From G965198795 sp965198795 (GTDB taxonomy: Bacteria > Pseudomonadota > Alphaproteobacteria > Rhodospirillales > Casp-alpha2): 64,000 bases of DNA. The notes beneath the pieces were generated by a model, which had not been told where the DNA came from, did no database searches, and was given only the letters and a program-made list of their open reading frames with translations. Location: contig OZ240674.1 in NCBI GenBank assembly GCA_965198795.1, positions 2,170,001-2,234,000 on the forward strand, in the 5' to 3' direction. Shown one piece after another: positions 24,086 to 33,394 of the stretch (the first letter of the stretch is position 1; each line of letters begins with the position of its first letter). Position numbers and translations under genes: made by a program.

Positions 24086-24762
24086 CCGAACCTGCCGACA
24101 CCGAATCCCGGCGCTTATTGGAAGCCCTGCTCTTTGCCGCACGCGAGCCCTTGACCGAGCGCATGTTGGCCGCGCGCATGCCGGAGGGAACGGATTTGAA
24201 GGCCCAGCTCAAGGCGTTGCGGGATAAGTACGCTGGCGGCGGTGTGAATTTGGTCAACGCAGGCGGCAGTTGGGCGTTTCGCACGTCGCCGGACGTGACG
24301 GCGTATCTGTCAAAAGAAGTGGAGGTGACGCGTAAGTTGTCTCGCGCGACCGTCGAGACCCTCGCCGTCGTCGCCTATCATCAACCGGTTACTCGCGGTG
24401 AAATCGAGGAAATTCGAGGCGTGGGATTGAGCAAGGGAACCCTCGACGTGCTGTTGGCGGAGGGCTGGATAAAGCCCCGGGGCCGTCGTGACACGCCGGG
24501 ACGGCCGCTGCAATGGGGCACGACGGATGGATTCCTGGATCATTTCGGCTTAGAGAACATCCGTGACCTGCCGGGGCTCAAGGAATTGAAAGCAATGGGG
24601 CTTTTGGAAAGCGGTCCGGCGTTGAACGTCTATAGAACGCAAGAGGGCGTGGCTGGAGAAAACGAAGCGGCGGAGGATGACGAGGCTCCGCCAACCGGCG
24701 GCGGGGACATTGAGGCGCCGGATGAAGCGGACGCGTTGGAACCGCTCGCGCCGGATGAATGA
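24082..24762 (+). CDS. scpB: Segregation and condensation protein B
   Basis: This 226-residue protein contains two winged-helix domains (LLEALLFAAREPLTERML and LAVVAYHQPVTRGEIEEIRG), the ScpB hallmark. It binds ScpA in the SMC-ScpAB chromosome-organising complex. The acidic C-terminal tail (about 195-226) is variable in the family. Translation is coupled to scpA through ATGA. Confidence 0.95.
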   Translation: MTEPADTESRRLLEALLFAAREPLTERMLAARMPEGTDLKAQLKALRDKYAGGGVNLVNAGGSWAFRTSPDVTAYLSKEVEVTRKLSRATVETLAVVAYHQPVTRGEIEEIRGVGLSKGTLDVLLAEGWIKPRGRRDTPGRPLQWGTTDGFLDHFGLENIRDLPGLKELKAMGLLESGPALNVYRTQEGVAGENEAAEDDEAPPTGGGDIEAPDEADALEPLAPDE

Positions 24763-24905
24763 TAAAATCTTGATATAAAAGAGTAAAATATCTGGTATGC
24801 CAGCCGTTGCGGCGATGGCGTCTTTCTCTTATCATCCGCGCTCCTTACCGGGACCGAAGACCCGGGGCTACGGGAACGTAATAAAGATATTGATTGGAAA
24901 TTCGG

Positions 24906-25157
24906 ATGGGTACTTTCAGCATCTGGCACTGGCTCGTCGTGCTGGTCGTCGTTTTGGTTTTATTCGGCGGCGGCGGCAAGATATCGCGCTTGATGGGTGA
25001 CTTTGGCAAGGGCCTCAAGTCCTTCAAGAAAAGCATGAAGGAAGACGAGGGCGAGGAAGTGAGCGTGGAGCGGAAAGCCGTCGAGGATCAGCCCAAGGAA
25101 GCGGCGGCGGCCTCCGAAGCGTCTGCTCCGGAAAAGGACAAGGCGGCGAATTCCTGA
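24906..25157 (+). CDS. tatA: Twin-arginine translocase subunit TatA
   Basis: This 83-residue protein has a single N-terminal TM helix ([18 protein letters not shown]) followed by an amphipathic helix ([20 protein letters not shown]) and a charged tail, the TatA plan. ATG 24906 gives the family-typical start [10 protein letters not shown]; the in-frame TTG 24894 only adds four residues. It begins a tatABC cluster. Confidence 0.93.
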   Translation: MGTFSIWHWLVVLVVVLVLFGGGGKISRLMGDFGKGLKSFKKSMKEDEGEEVSVERKAVEDQPKEAAAASEASAPEKDKAANS

Positions 25158-25239
25158 TTGTTGGCGCCTCATGAGCGGCGCGCCGGCAATGAGCCGCGCC
25201 CGTTCGCCCGGCCTTCAAGAAACGGAGCATTGAGCGGCC

Positions 25240-25734
25240 ATGCTCGATATCGGCTGGCAGGAATTGATGATTGTGGCGATCCTGGCGATCATTGTGATCG
25301 GCCCCAAGGATTTGCCCCGCGCCGTGCGCAATGTAATGCGGGCGGTCCGCAAGGTGCGCGGCATGGCGAGCGATTTTCAATCGAGTCTAGACGAAGTGGC
25401 GCGGGAAGCCGATCTAGACGATCTACGGCGCGAGGCCAATAAGCTGACGGCTATCGATCCAACGGAAGAGATCAAAAAGGAACTCGATCCGGCTGGCGAG
25501 ATCGAGAAAGCCGCCAACTTTGACCAGGAGATTCGCGAGACCATGATCGGCGCCAAACAAGCCGCCGCCGACACCACGCGGCCGGCGATGGCGGATTCCG
25601 ATTCCGCTGCGGCCCCGGTTGAAGCGCCGGTCGAGGAAACGATCTATCAAACGCCGGGTAACTCAATCTCCGAATACGCGGACTCCGAATACGCGGAAGA
25701 GACGCCCCGGGAAAAAAGAGCGAATGAGGCGTAA
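25240..25734 (+). CDS. tatB: Sec-independent translocase subunit TatB
   Basis: The 164-residue protein starts MLDIGWQELMIVAILAIIVI, then GPKDLPRAVRNVMRAVRKVRGMASDFQSSL, matching TatB. The tail is long and acidic. TatB with TatC forms the receptor for twin-arginine signal peptides. It lies between tatA and tatC. Confidence 0.93.
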   Translation: MLDIGWQELMIVAILAIIVIGPKDLPRAVRNVMRAVRKVRGMASDFQSSLDEVAREADLDDLRREANKLTAIDPTEEIKKELDPAGEIEKAANFDQEIRETMIGAKQAAADTTRPAMADSDSAAAPVEAPVEETIYQTPGNSISEYADSEYAEETPREKRANEA

Positions 25735-25759
25735 GGCCTCTCGCGGGGACTAACGACAC

Positions 25760-26668
25760 GTGGCCGACCAGACAGCGACACCCGCTCCGGACGATGTGGA
25801 CGACGCGTCAAAGATGCCCTTGATGGAGCATCTGATTGAGTTGCGTCAGCGGTTGATATATTGCTTCGCCGCTCTTCTGGTCTTGTTTTTCGTCTGCTAT
25901 TACTTCGCGCCGGCGATCTACGGTTTCCTGGTGGAGCCATTGGCGGCGATCCTGTCGAAAAACGGGACCGGCGAGCGCCGGCTGATTTTCACCGCCCTCC
26001 ATGAAGCGTTCTTCACCTATATCAAGGTGGCGTTTTTCGCGGCCACTTTCCTGGCGTTTCCGTTCATCGCCATGCAGTTCTGGGGATTCGTGGCGCCTGG
26101 GCTTTATAAGCATGAGAAGCGTGCGCTGCTGCCGTTCCTGGTCGCGACGCCGATCCTTTTCTTCGCGGGCGGCGCGCTAGTCTATTACCTGATCTTCCCG
26201 CTCGCCTGGGAGTTCTTCATCAGCTTCGAGACGCCGGGCGGCGAAGGCGCCTTGCCTATTCAACTGGAAGCCAAGGTGAACGAGTATCTGTCGTTGGTGA
26301 TGCGGCTGATCTTCGCCTTCGGCATTTGTTTCGAACTGCCCGTCGTGATGACGCTCTTAGCTCGCGCCGGGGTGGTGACGTCGAGGGGAATGCGGGAGAA
26401 ACGTAAATACGCCATCGTCGCGGCCTTCGTGGCCGCCGCCATTCTGACCCCGCCGGACGTGATTTCCCAGATCGGTCTCGCCGTTCCGACCATGCTGCTT
26501 TACGAGATTTCGGTCTTCAGTGTCGTGCTGATCGAGCGGAAACGAAAAGCGGCGGAAGATTGGGATGACAACGACCTTGACGACGATGACGACGGCGATG
26601 AGCTTGAGGATGACGATCCGAAAAATCCAGACGCGCCCAAGGGTGATCAGGAGTCCCCGGGTCCATAG
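25760..26668 (+). CDS. tatC: Sec-independent translocase subunit TatC
   Basis: This 302-residue protein has six TM helices, with the conserved N-terminal MPLMEHLIELRQRLIYC and FEFxLPVV-type core (FGICFELPVVMTLL), and REKRKYAIVAAFVAAAILTPPD. It starts at GTG 25760. The acidic Asp/Glu-rich C-terminal tail (about residues 265-302) is unusually long. It is the receptor core of the Tat translocase. Confidence 0.95.
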   Translation: MADQTATPAPDDVDDASKMPLMEHLIELRQRLIYCFAALLVLFFVCYYFAPAIYGFLVEPLAAILSKNGTGERRLIFTALHEAFFTYIKVAFFAATFLAFPFIAMQFWGFVAPGLYKHEKRALLPFLVATPILFFAGGALVYYLIFPLAWEFFISFETPGGEGALPIQLEAKVNEYLSLVMRLIFAFGICFELPVVMTLLARAGVVTSRGMREKRKYAIVAAFVAAAILTPPDVISQIGLAVPTMLLYEISVFSVVLIERKRKAAEDWDDNDLDDDDDGDELEDDDPKNPDAPKGDQESPGP

Positions 26669-26786
26669 CCCGCCCGGGGTTTGTCCCGAAGCATCTCCGC
26701 GTCACAATGAGAAGCGGTCGAACCCGGTTATCCCGGATGAAGATTATTGAGACGCGTCGCTATTATGGGCAAACCTCCTCGTTTTA

Positions 26787-26815
26787 TTGACTTTATTGGT
26801 GTGGGTGCCTATTTG
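26787..26815 (+). promoter_or_regulatory. Candidate sigma-70 promoter of nhaA
   Basis: TTGACT (26787-26792) and TATTTG (26810-26815) are separated by 17 bp and lie 43 bp before ATG 26859. This suggests that the nhaA-sbtA-sbtB cassette has its own promoter rather than depending on tatABC transcription. It is a pattern match only. Confidence 0.35.
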
Positions 26816-26858
26816 CGCGTGATCCCGCCGTATTAACCAGCCGTTTAGTGAGGAATGT

Positions 26859-28085
26859 ATGTCCGCCGTCCGTAGGTTTTTCCGTCATGACGCCGCAAGC
26901 GGCGTCATCTTGCTGATCGCCGCCGCTTTGGCGCTTCTTATGGACAACTCTCCGCTGGCGCCGATCTATGACAAGCTGTTGTCCGTGCCCGTGACCGTGA
27001 CGGTTAGCGGCTTCGGAATTGATAAACCGCTACTTCTCTGGATTAACGACGGCTTGATGGTCGTATTCTTTTTCTTCGTTGGTTTAGAGATCAAGAAAGA
27101 GATCATCAAGGGCGAGTTATCGTCCTTCGACAAGGCCGCCTTGCCGGCCGCCGCAGCCATTGGCGGCATGGCGGTTCCGGCGGCGATCTTCGCCTATTTG
27201 AACCGGGATCTGCCGACCATTGACGGCTGGGCCATCCCGGCGGCCACCGACATCGCGTTCGCCCTGGGTATTCTGGCCTTGCTTGGCCCTCGCGTTCCGC
27301 CGGCGTTGAAGGTGTTCCTGCTGGCCCTGGCCATCATCGACGATCTGGGCGCGATCATCATCATTGCGCTGTTCTACACCAGTCAGTTGTCGTTGACCGC
27401 CCTGGGCATCGCCGCCGTGGGCACGACCATCCTGATAGGCATGAACCGAATGGGCGTGCGGGGCGTCGCGCCCTATATGCTGATTGGTCTTTGCATCTGG
27501 CTGGGTGTATTGAAATCCGGCGTTCACGCAACTTTGGCCGGTGTCGTTCTGGCGCTCGCCATTCCCATGTTGAACGGGCCGAAGGAAGAGAAAGAGTCGC
27601 CGCTTGAGCGTCTCGAACACGGTCTCAAGCCCTGGGTCGCCTTCTTCGTCATGCCGGTCTTCGCTTTCGCCAACTCCGGCGTTTCCCTCTCTGGTCTGTC
27701 GGTCGAAAGCTTCACCGAACCGTTGGCTCTGGGCATCGCTCTGGGCCTGTTTCTGGGCAAACAGGTTGGCGTCATGAGCTTCGTTTGGGCCGCCGCCAGG
27801 ATGGGTATCTGCAAATTGCCCGAAGGCGTCAACTGGATGAACATATACGGCGTCTCGATGCTGGCCGGTATCGGCTTTACGATGAGCCTGTTCATCGGCG
27901 CGCTGGCATTCACCGGCGTCGAAGAAGCCTCATCCGTTCGTATCGGCGTGTTGACCGGTTCGATCCTGTCGGCCATCTGCGGTTATCTGGTGCTCAACCG
28001 GACCTTGCCGCAGCCTCGGGGGGTGAGCGAAAAGCAACCGTCCCGGACTTTGGGCGGCCGCCTTGACATGCAACAAGCGGATTAA
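26859..28085 (+). CDS. nhaA: Na+/H+ antiporter NhaA
   Basis: The 408-residue polytopic protein exports Na+ in exchange for H+. The family core is visible: GLEIKKEIIKGEL, PAATDIAFALGIL and the paired aspartates in LAIIDDLGAIIIIALFY, ending in GIGFTMSLFIGALAF. The length is normal. It lies immediately upstream of an SbtA-type sodium-dependent bicarbonate transporter, so it may restore the Na+ gradient which that transporter uses. Confidence 0.95.
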   Translation: MSAVRRFFRHDAASGVILLIAAALALLMDNSPLAPIYDKLLSVPVTVTVSGFGIDKPLLLWINDGLMVVFFFFVGLEIKKEIIKGELSSFDKAALPAAAAIGGMAVPAAIFAYLNRDLPTIDGWAIPAATDIAFALGILALLGPRVPPALKVFLLALAIIDDLGAIIIIALFYTSQLSLTALGIAAVGTTILIGMNRMGVRGVAPYMLIGLCIWLGVLKSGVHATLAGVVLALAIPMLNGPKEEKESPLERLEHGLKPWVAFFVMPVFAFANSGVSLSGLSVESFTEPLALGIALGLFLGKQVGVMSFVWAAARMGICKLPEGVNWMNIYGVSMLAGIGFTMSLFIGALAFTGVEEASSVRIGVLTGSILSAICGYLVLNRTLPQPRGVSEKQPSRTLGGRLDMQQAD

Positions 28086-28115
28086 GAGGGCGCCCCCCTG
28101 GAACAGGCGCTTCTC

Positions 28116-29075
28116 TTGGCGCAAACCAACCTGCTGTCCGCCCCGGTTCTGTTCTTCGCGCTGGGGCTGACTGCGGCGTTGTTGCGCTCAGACCTTGAGG
28201 TGCCGCAGGCCTTCGCCAAGGCCATGTCCCTCTATTTGCTGCTCGCCATCGGTTTTAAGGGCGGAGTGGCCGTCGCCAGCCATGGCGTTGACGCGCGTAT
28301 CGCCATGACGCTCGGCGCCGGGCTGGCGCTTAGCGCCGCGATCCCCTTCATCGCCTTCGCCGGTCTAAATTTCGCGACCAGACTGTCCAAGGTGGACGCG
28401 GCCGCAGTCGCGGCGCACTACGGGTCCATCTCGGTTGTCACGTTCGCCGCCGCGACCGCCGCCTTGGAGACGGCGGGGGTCAAGGCGGAGGGATATATGG
28501 TCGCCGTCGCGGCCGTGATGGAGACGCCCGCGATTCTAAGCGCTCTTTGGCTTATACGCGGGGAGCTATCGGAGAACCAACAATCGAACGGAGAGATAAC
28601 GCGCGAGATTTTTCTGAACGGCTCCATCGTTCTGTTGACGGGCGCGTTTATCATCGGCTGGATCGCTGGCGAGAGGGGCTTTATGGAAATTTCGCCTTTT
28701 ATCACTGACCCCTTCAAAGGCGTGTTGTGCTTATTTCTGCTGGACATGGGATTGCTCGCCGGGCGGGGTATCCGCCAGAGCGCGGCGCTCTTGACGCCGG
28801 GATTGATCGGTTTCGGTTTCGTCATGCCTTTGGTCGGCGCGCTCATGGGCGCGCTGGTTGGCGCGGGAATTGGTTTGTCCGCCGGCGGGATCGCCCTGCT
28901 GGCCACGCTGTGTGGGTCGGCGTCTTATATTGCCGTTCCGGCTGCGATGCGTTTGGCGCTACCGCGGGCGAACCCCAGTGTTTACCTGACAATGTCGCTG
29001 GGTGTGACGTTCCCATTTAATCTGACGATTGGTATTCCCGTATATATTCTGTTGGGCGAGTTGTTGGGAGCGTAA
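28116..29075 (+). CDS. sbtA: Sodium-dependent bicarbonate transporter, SbtA family
   Basis: This ~319-residue membrane protein matches SbtA: LLSAPVLFFALGLTAALLRSD at the start (split here), KAMSLYLLLAIGFKGG, then AAHYGSISVVTFAAATAALE, the typical substrate/sodium region. TTG 28116 is one start. An in-frame CTG at 28098 sits six bases after AGAGGG (28086-28091) and would add six residues, so the real start may be CTG. SbtA homologues import bicarbonate with Na+. The PII-like gene follows after two bases. Confidence 0.87.
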   Translation: MAQTNLLSAPVLFFALGLTAALLRSDLEVPQAFAKAMSLYLLLAIGFKGGVAVASHGVDARIAMTLGAGLALSAAIPFIAFAGLNFATRLSKVDAAAVAAHYGSISVVTFAAATAALETAGVKAEGYMVAVAAVMETPAILSALWLIRGELSENQQSNGEITREIFLNGSIVLLTGAFIIGWIAGERGFMEISPFITDPFKGVLCLFLLDMGLLAGRGIRQSAALLTPGLIGFGFVMPLVGALMGALVGAGIGLSAGGIALLATLCGSASYIAVPAAMRLALPRANPSVYLTMSLGVTFPFNLTIGIPVYILLGELLGA

Positions 29076-29077
29076 AG

Positions 29078-29389
29078 ATGCGGACTTTTCCGAAAAAGCG
29101 CCTGGAAGCTTTTGTGGAAGCGCCCGTGCTTCGGCGTTTCACGGATATTCTGGGCGAGTCGGGGGTCACCGGTTACACGGTCATGCCGGTGCTTGGCGGA
29201 ACTGGTCGGCAAGGGGATTGGTCGCGGGAGGGGTCCCTGACAGGCGCCGGTCAAATGGCTTGTGTGGTGTGTATTCTGGATGAGGACCTTCTTGATCAAA
29301 TACTCGGGAAGACCTTTGACGTGTTATCGCTTTATATTGGACTTGTCAGTGTCTCCGACTGCCGGGTCATGCGCCCGGATAACTTCTGA
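29078..29389 (+). CDS. sbtB: PII-like regulatory protein, SbtB type
   Basis: The 103-residue protein has a PII fold pattern: KKRLEAFVEAPVLRRFTDIL, VTGYTVMPVLGGTGRQGDW as the T-loop region, GQMACVVCILDED and a conserved end DCRVMRPDNF. It lacks the classic T-loop uridylylation tyrosine context of GlnB and follows sbtA directly. SbtB proteins bind adenine nucleotides and block SbtA, so it is the likely regulator of the transporter. Confidence 0.85.
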   Translation: MRTFPKKRLEAFVEAPVLRRFTDILGESGVTGYTVMPVLGGTGRQGDWSREGSLTGAGQMACVVCILDEDLLDQILGKTFDVLSLYIGLVSVSDCRVMRPDNF

Positions 29390-29568
29390 TGGCGGGTTCG
29401 AGGTTGATTAGGGGGACGCCCGCCGCGGGAGGAGTCGTTCTGTGGTTTACCGGGCCAACATGGCCGGAGGCGGCGCCCGCCGCCCGCCGCCCTCTAGCCA
29501 AGGCGGGGAAGAGTCCCTTATAAACCGAACGCGCCTCGGATTTATCCGTTCCTGAAAAGCAGCATATC

Positions 29569-30846
29569 ATGTTCGATATCAAATGGATCCGCGAGAACCC
29601 CGAAGTCTTTGACGCCGGACTGGCGAAGCGGGGCCTGGATCCAATGTCTCCGGTCATTCTAAAGCTCGATCAAAAGCGCCGCGCCGCCGAGACGCGCGCT
29701 CAGGATTTGCAGGCCGCGCGAAACAAGATTTCCAGGGAAATCGGCAAAGTGAAAGCGGCTGGCGGGGATGCGTCCGGCGTCATGGCCAAGGTCGCCCGGT
29801 CCAAGGAAGATCAGGCGTCCGCGGAGGCCGAGGCCAAAGCCGCTGGCGACGAGTTGACGGACGTGCTCTCCGCCATTCCGAATCTGCCCGCCGACGACGT
29901 GCCGGAAGGCCGGGACGAAAGCGCGAATGTCGAGGTTCGCCGGTGGGGCGCGCCGAATGTCTTTGATTTTGAGCCGAAAGATCATTCGGATCTGGGCGAG
30001 GCGCTCGGCATGATCGACTTCGCGCGGGCGGCGAAAATTTCCGGCGCCCGTTTCGTCGTGCTGAAAAGCAAAATCGCGCGGCTGGAGCGGGCGCTCGCCA
30101 ATTTCATGTTGGACACGCATTTGAACGAGCACGGCCTGCTTGAAGTGAACCCGCCGACGCTGGTCCGCGGCAACGCGCTTTACGGGACGGGGCAACTGCC
30201 CAAGTTTTCGGACGATCTGTTCAAGACCACGACGGATCACTGGCTGATCCCGACAGCGGAAGTGCCGCTGACGAATTTGGTCGCGGACGAGATCGTTGAT
30301 GAGGAAACGCTTCCCTTTAGGTTCTGCGCGCTGACGGCGTGTTACCGCTCGGAAGCCGGCGCGGCTGGGCGTGACGTCAAAGGCATGATCCGTCAGCACC
30401 AATTCATGAAGGTGGAGATGGTGACCATCGCCGACCCGGACACCTCCCTTGATGAGTTGGAACGCATGACCGGCTGCGCGGAGGCCATCCTGCAAAAGCT
30501 TGATATCCCCTATCGCGTCGTGGTGCTGTCCACTGGCGACATGGGTTTTGGGGCCCGGAAGACCTATGACATCGAAGTCTGGCTGCCCGCGCAAAACACT
30601 TACCGCGAGATTTCAAGCTGTTCCAATTGCGGCGACTTTCAAGCACGGCGCATGAAGGCGCGCTGCCGGTCGAAGGGGGGCAAGGGAACCCGCTTCATCC
30701 ATACTTTGAACGGCTCTGGCCTTGCTGTCGGTCGGGCGCTTATCGCGGTTCTCGAGAATTATCAGCGGGCGGACGGCTCCATCGCCGTGCCTGACGTGCT
30801 CCGGCCCTATATGGGCGGGCTGGAGGTCATCACCGCCGATGACTGA
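29569..30846 (+). CDS. serS: Seryl-tRNA synthetase
   Basis: This 425-residue class II synthetase has an N-terminal tRNA-binding coiled coil (about residues 30-100) and a catalytic core with motif 2 [20 protein letters not shown], the [10 protein letters not shown] segment and motif 3 [16 protein letters not shown]. The length is normal. It overlaps surE by eight bases. In relatives it commonly follows tatC; here the nhaA-sbtAB cassette separates them. Confidence 0.96.
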   Translation: MFDIKWIRENPEVFDAGLAKRGLDPMSPVILKLDQKRRAAETRAQDLQAARNKISREIGKVKAAGGDASGVMAKVARSKEDQASAEAEAKAAGDELTDVLSAIPNLPADDVPEGRDESANVEVRRWGAPNVFDFEPKDHSDLGEALGMIDFARAAKISGARFVVLKSKIARLERALANFMLDTHLNEHGLLEVNPPTLVRGNALYGTGQLPKFSDDLFKTTTDHWLIPTAEVPLTNLVADEIVDEETLPFRFCALTACYRSEAGAAGRDVKGMIRQHQFMKVEMVTIADPDTSLDELERMTGCAEAILQKLDIPYRVVVLSTGDMGFGARKTYDIEVWLPAQNTYREISSCSNCGDFQARRMKARCRSKGGKGTRFIHTLNGSGLAVGRALIAVLENYQRADGSIAVPDVLRPYMGGLEVITADD

Positions 30847-31618
30847 ACGGACGGTTAAGCTGAAAAACGCGACAGTCCTCATCTCCAATGATGACGGCGT
30901 TCATTCCCCCGGCATTCAGGTGTTGGAAAAAGCCGTCCGGTCACTGGCCGGGAAAGTCATCGTCGTCGCGCCCGAGACCGAACAGAGCGCGGCCGGCCAC
31001 TCTCTGACGCTGCGCCGTCCGCTCAGGGTTCGGAAGGTTTCCCGGAACCGCTACGCCGTTGACGGCACGCCGACGGACGCGGTGCTGTTGGGCGTCTCGG
31101 AAGTGCTGAGCGGCGAGCGGCCCGATTTGCTGCTATCCGGCGTTAATCGGGGCAGCAACCTGGGTGAGGACGTGACGTACTCAGGAACGGTCGCGGCCGC
31201 GATAGAGGGTGCGCTTCTGAATATTCCCTCTATCGCCGTTTCGCAGCAAACCCATGATGGATCTGCGGTCAGATGGGGGACGGCTGAACATTACTTGGGC
31301 GATGTTTTGAAGAAATTGGAGGGCTTCGTTTATTCCGAGGGAGTGTTGCTAAACGTCAATTTCCCTGATGTCCCGGCAAGGGATGTCGCGGGTATTGAGA
31401 TCGCCCGCCAGGGTAAACGCAAGCTAGGCGGACGAATCCACGAGGGACGGGACCCTCGTGGCGGCAAATACTTTTGGGTTGGCGTCGAGCGGGACGAGGA
31501 GCCGTTTCGTAAGGGAACCGATCTCAACAGCATTCGCCGGCGTATGATTTCGGTCACCCCCTTGACCACGGACATGACCCACGCCAAAAGCCTAAAGCGG
31601 TTGAAGGACCTCATTTGA
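30839..31618 (+). CDS. surE: 5'/3'-nucleotidase SurE
   Basis: This 259-residue SurE-family phosphatase hydrolyses nucleoside monophosphates. Motifs are [11 protein letters not shown] (metal-binding Asp pair), [14 protein letters not shown] and [23 protein letters not shown] 30839 is chosen because it lies at the serS 3' end and gives the family-like start [19 protein letters not shown]; the longer in-frame start would lie well inside serS. Confidence 0.94.
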   Translation: MTERTVKLKNATVLISNDDGVHSPGIQVLEKAVRSLAGKVIVVAPETEQSAAGHSLTLRRPLRVRKVSRNRYAVDGTPTDAVLLGVSEVLSGERPDLLLSGVNRGSNLGEDVTYSGTVAAAIEGALLNIPSIAVSQQTHDGSAVRWGTAEHYLGDVLKKLEGFVYSEGVLLNVNFPDVPARDVAGIEIARQGKRKLGGRIHEGRDPRGGKYFWVGVERDEEPFRKGTDLNSIRRRMISVTPLTTDMTHAKSLKRLKDLI

Positions 31619-31652
31619 TGCGGGGCCTTCACGGGATGAAGGGCCGGGGTAG

Positions 31653-32315
31653 ATGAAAGGGCTGGCGAACAGCTGGGACGAAGAACGGGGACTTCTGCTC
31701 CAGAGTTTGCGCAATCTGGGCATTAAGGACGAAGCGGTTCTCGCCGCCATGGATCGCGTGCCGCGCGAGGAGTTCCTGTCCGGCCCCTTCAAGGCGCGCG
31801 CTTATGACAACGTCGCGCTGCCCATCGGTTGTCAACAAACCATTTCCCAGCCCTGGGTGGTCGCCCAGATGACGGAAGCCCTTGATCTGACCGACCGGAC
31901 CAAGGTTCTGGAGATTGGCACTGGGTGCGGCTATCAGTCCTGTGTGCTGGCCCTGATCTGCCGGCGTCTATACACCATTGAGCGTCATAAGCCGTTGGCG
32001 AGGGAGGCCGAGGCCCGGTTCAAGGCGCTGGGTCTCACCAACGTCATAACGCGGTATGGCGATGGTTCCATGGGCTGGGCCGAACAGGCGCCCTTCGAAG
32101 CCATTATGGTGACCGCGGCCGCCCAGGACATTCCGCCCGTGCTGCTGAATCAATTGGCGGACGGGGGCGTCATGGTCGTGCCGGTGGGGGATCCGGATGG
32201 AATCCAGCATCTCTTGAAGGTGGTCAAGCGGGGCGACGGGATTGAAACCGATATCTTGGCTGACGTCCGCTTTGTGCCTCTGGTCGAGGGCGTCGCGGCC
32301 CTGAGGCGCGCATGA
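31653..32315 (+). CDS. pcm: Protein-L-isoaspartate O-methyltransferase
   Basis: This 220-residue SAM-dependent enzyme repairs isoaspartyl residues. Motifs are VPREEFLSGPFKARAYDN, the substrate loop CQQTISQPWVVAQMTEAL and SAM motif I VLEIGTGCGYQSCVLA. It follows surE and overlaps the next gene by ATGA, the usual surE-pcm-nlpD/LytM arrangement. Confidence 0.94.
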   Translation: MKGLANSWDEERGLLLQSLRNLGIKDEAVLAAMDRVPREEFLSGPFKARAYDNVALPIGCQQTISQPWVVAQMTEALDLTDRTKVLEIGTGCGYQSCVLALICRRLYTIERHKPLAREAEARFKALGLTNVITRYGDGSMGWAEQAPFEAIMVTAAAQDIPPVLLNQLADGGVMVVPVGDPDGIQHLLKVVKRGDGIETDILADVRFVPLVEGVAALRRA

Positions 32316-33394
32316 GGGTTGTGACGCGGCTCCTAACCCTGTTTTTGATTTTAACGCTGTCCGCTTGCGGCGGCGTCGAGTGGGACGGTGGTCCGCAAGT
32401 TGGCCGCGCGTCCAGCGGGCAGTCATCCGCAGGCGCGTTCGCCGGCGCAAACCGTGTTCGTGTGGTTTCCGGCGATACGCTGTACGGTATCGCGCAACGG
32501 CGCCGGGTGAGTTTGCGCGCGTTGATCGAAGCCAATGGCCTGACCCCGCCCTACGTCATCCGCGCCGGCGCATGGCTCAATTTGCCGCGCGGTCACGAGT
32601 ATACGGTTAAGCGTGGTGATACGCTGTTCGGGATTGCCGGGCGTCATCAGACGAACCCGTACGACGTCGCCCGTCTAAATGGTTTGACGCCTCCGTATCT
32701 GATCCGGCCCGGTGAAAGATTGCTGCTGCCGAAGAGAGAGCGAACACGCAAAGCCCGGCGGGCGGCCAGCCGCGCGCCGCCGATCAGGCAAACCCGGATC
32801 AAACCGCCGGCGGCGGCCGGAACCCCTCTGCCGAAAAGCGCCAGAAAATCGGTTTCCCGTGCGATAAAACCAAAAAATCAAGCCTCTATCGCCAAGCGGC
32901 CGGGGCCGGGACATGTCCGCCCGCCCAAAAGTTTCTCCTGGCCTGTTTCCGGCAAGCTGATTTCACGCTTTGGGGCGAAGCAAAAGGGGTTGTTCAACGA
33001 TGGGATCAATTTGTCGGCCCCAAGGGGGACGCCAGTGCTGGCGGCGGCGCCGGGGACGGTGGCCTATGTGGGGAACGAACTCAGGGGATTCGGCAATCTT
33101 GTTCTAGTCAAACACGCGGGCGGGTGGGTCTCCGCCTATGCGCACGCGGACCGGTTGCTGGTCCGCCGGGGACAGCGGGTGCGGGCCGGCGACAAGATCG
33201 CGACTGTCGGGACGTCGGGGAACGTGGCCCGGCCGCAATTGCATTTCGAACTGCGCAAGGGAAGAAGGGCGGTCGATCCGCTCCCCCTTCTGGGGAACCG
33301 CGCCGCCGCCCTTCGGAAAGACTATGGTCGTGAGCTGGCCTACTTCAACTTGGCGTGGCCCAGCGAGACGTCGAACTTTTCGCACCAGACGTAG
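32312..33394 (+). CDS. NlpD-like lipoprotein with two LysM repeats and a degenerate LytM domain
   Basis: The 360-residue protein has a lipoprotein signal (LFLILTLSAC, lipobox LSAC with Cys 19), two LysM motifs (VVSGDTLYGIAQRR, VKRGDTLFGIAGRH), a basic linker and a C-terminal M23/LytM domain (about 215-345). The first zinc-ligand motif reads NDGINLSAP instead of HxGxD, while LHFELRKG is kept. It is therefore probably a catalytically dead LytM factor that activates a cell-wall amidase, like NlpD/EnvC. Its 3' end overlaps the convergent DM13 gene by 55 bp. Confidence 0.9.
   Translation: MRVVTRLLTLFLILTLSACGGVEWDGGPQVGRASSGQSSAGAFAGANRVRVVSGDTLYGIAQRRRVSLRALIEANGLTPPYVIRAGAWLNLPRGHEYTVKRGDTLFGIAGRHQTNPYDVARLNGLTPPYLIRPGERLLLPKRERTRKARRAASRAPPIRQTRIKPPAAAGTPLPKSARKSVSRAIKPKNQASIAKRPGPGHVRPPKSFSWPVSGKLISRFGAKQKGLFNDGINLSAPRGTPVLAAAPGTVAYVGNELRGFGNLVLVKHAGGWVSAYAHADRLLVRRGQRVRAGDKIATVGTSGNVARPQLHFELRKGRRAVDPLPLLGNRAAALRKDYGRELAYFNLAWPSETSNFSHQT

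Noticed and set aside
24763..24905. Possible small RNA or terminator between scpB and tatA
   Set aside because: The short GACCGAAGACCCGGGG segment forms only weak pairing without a T run, and no known RNA family was recognised.
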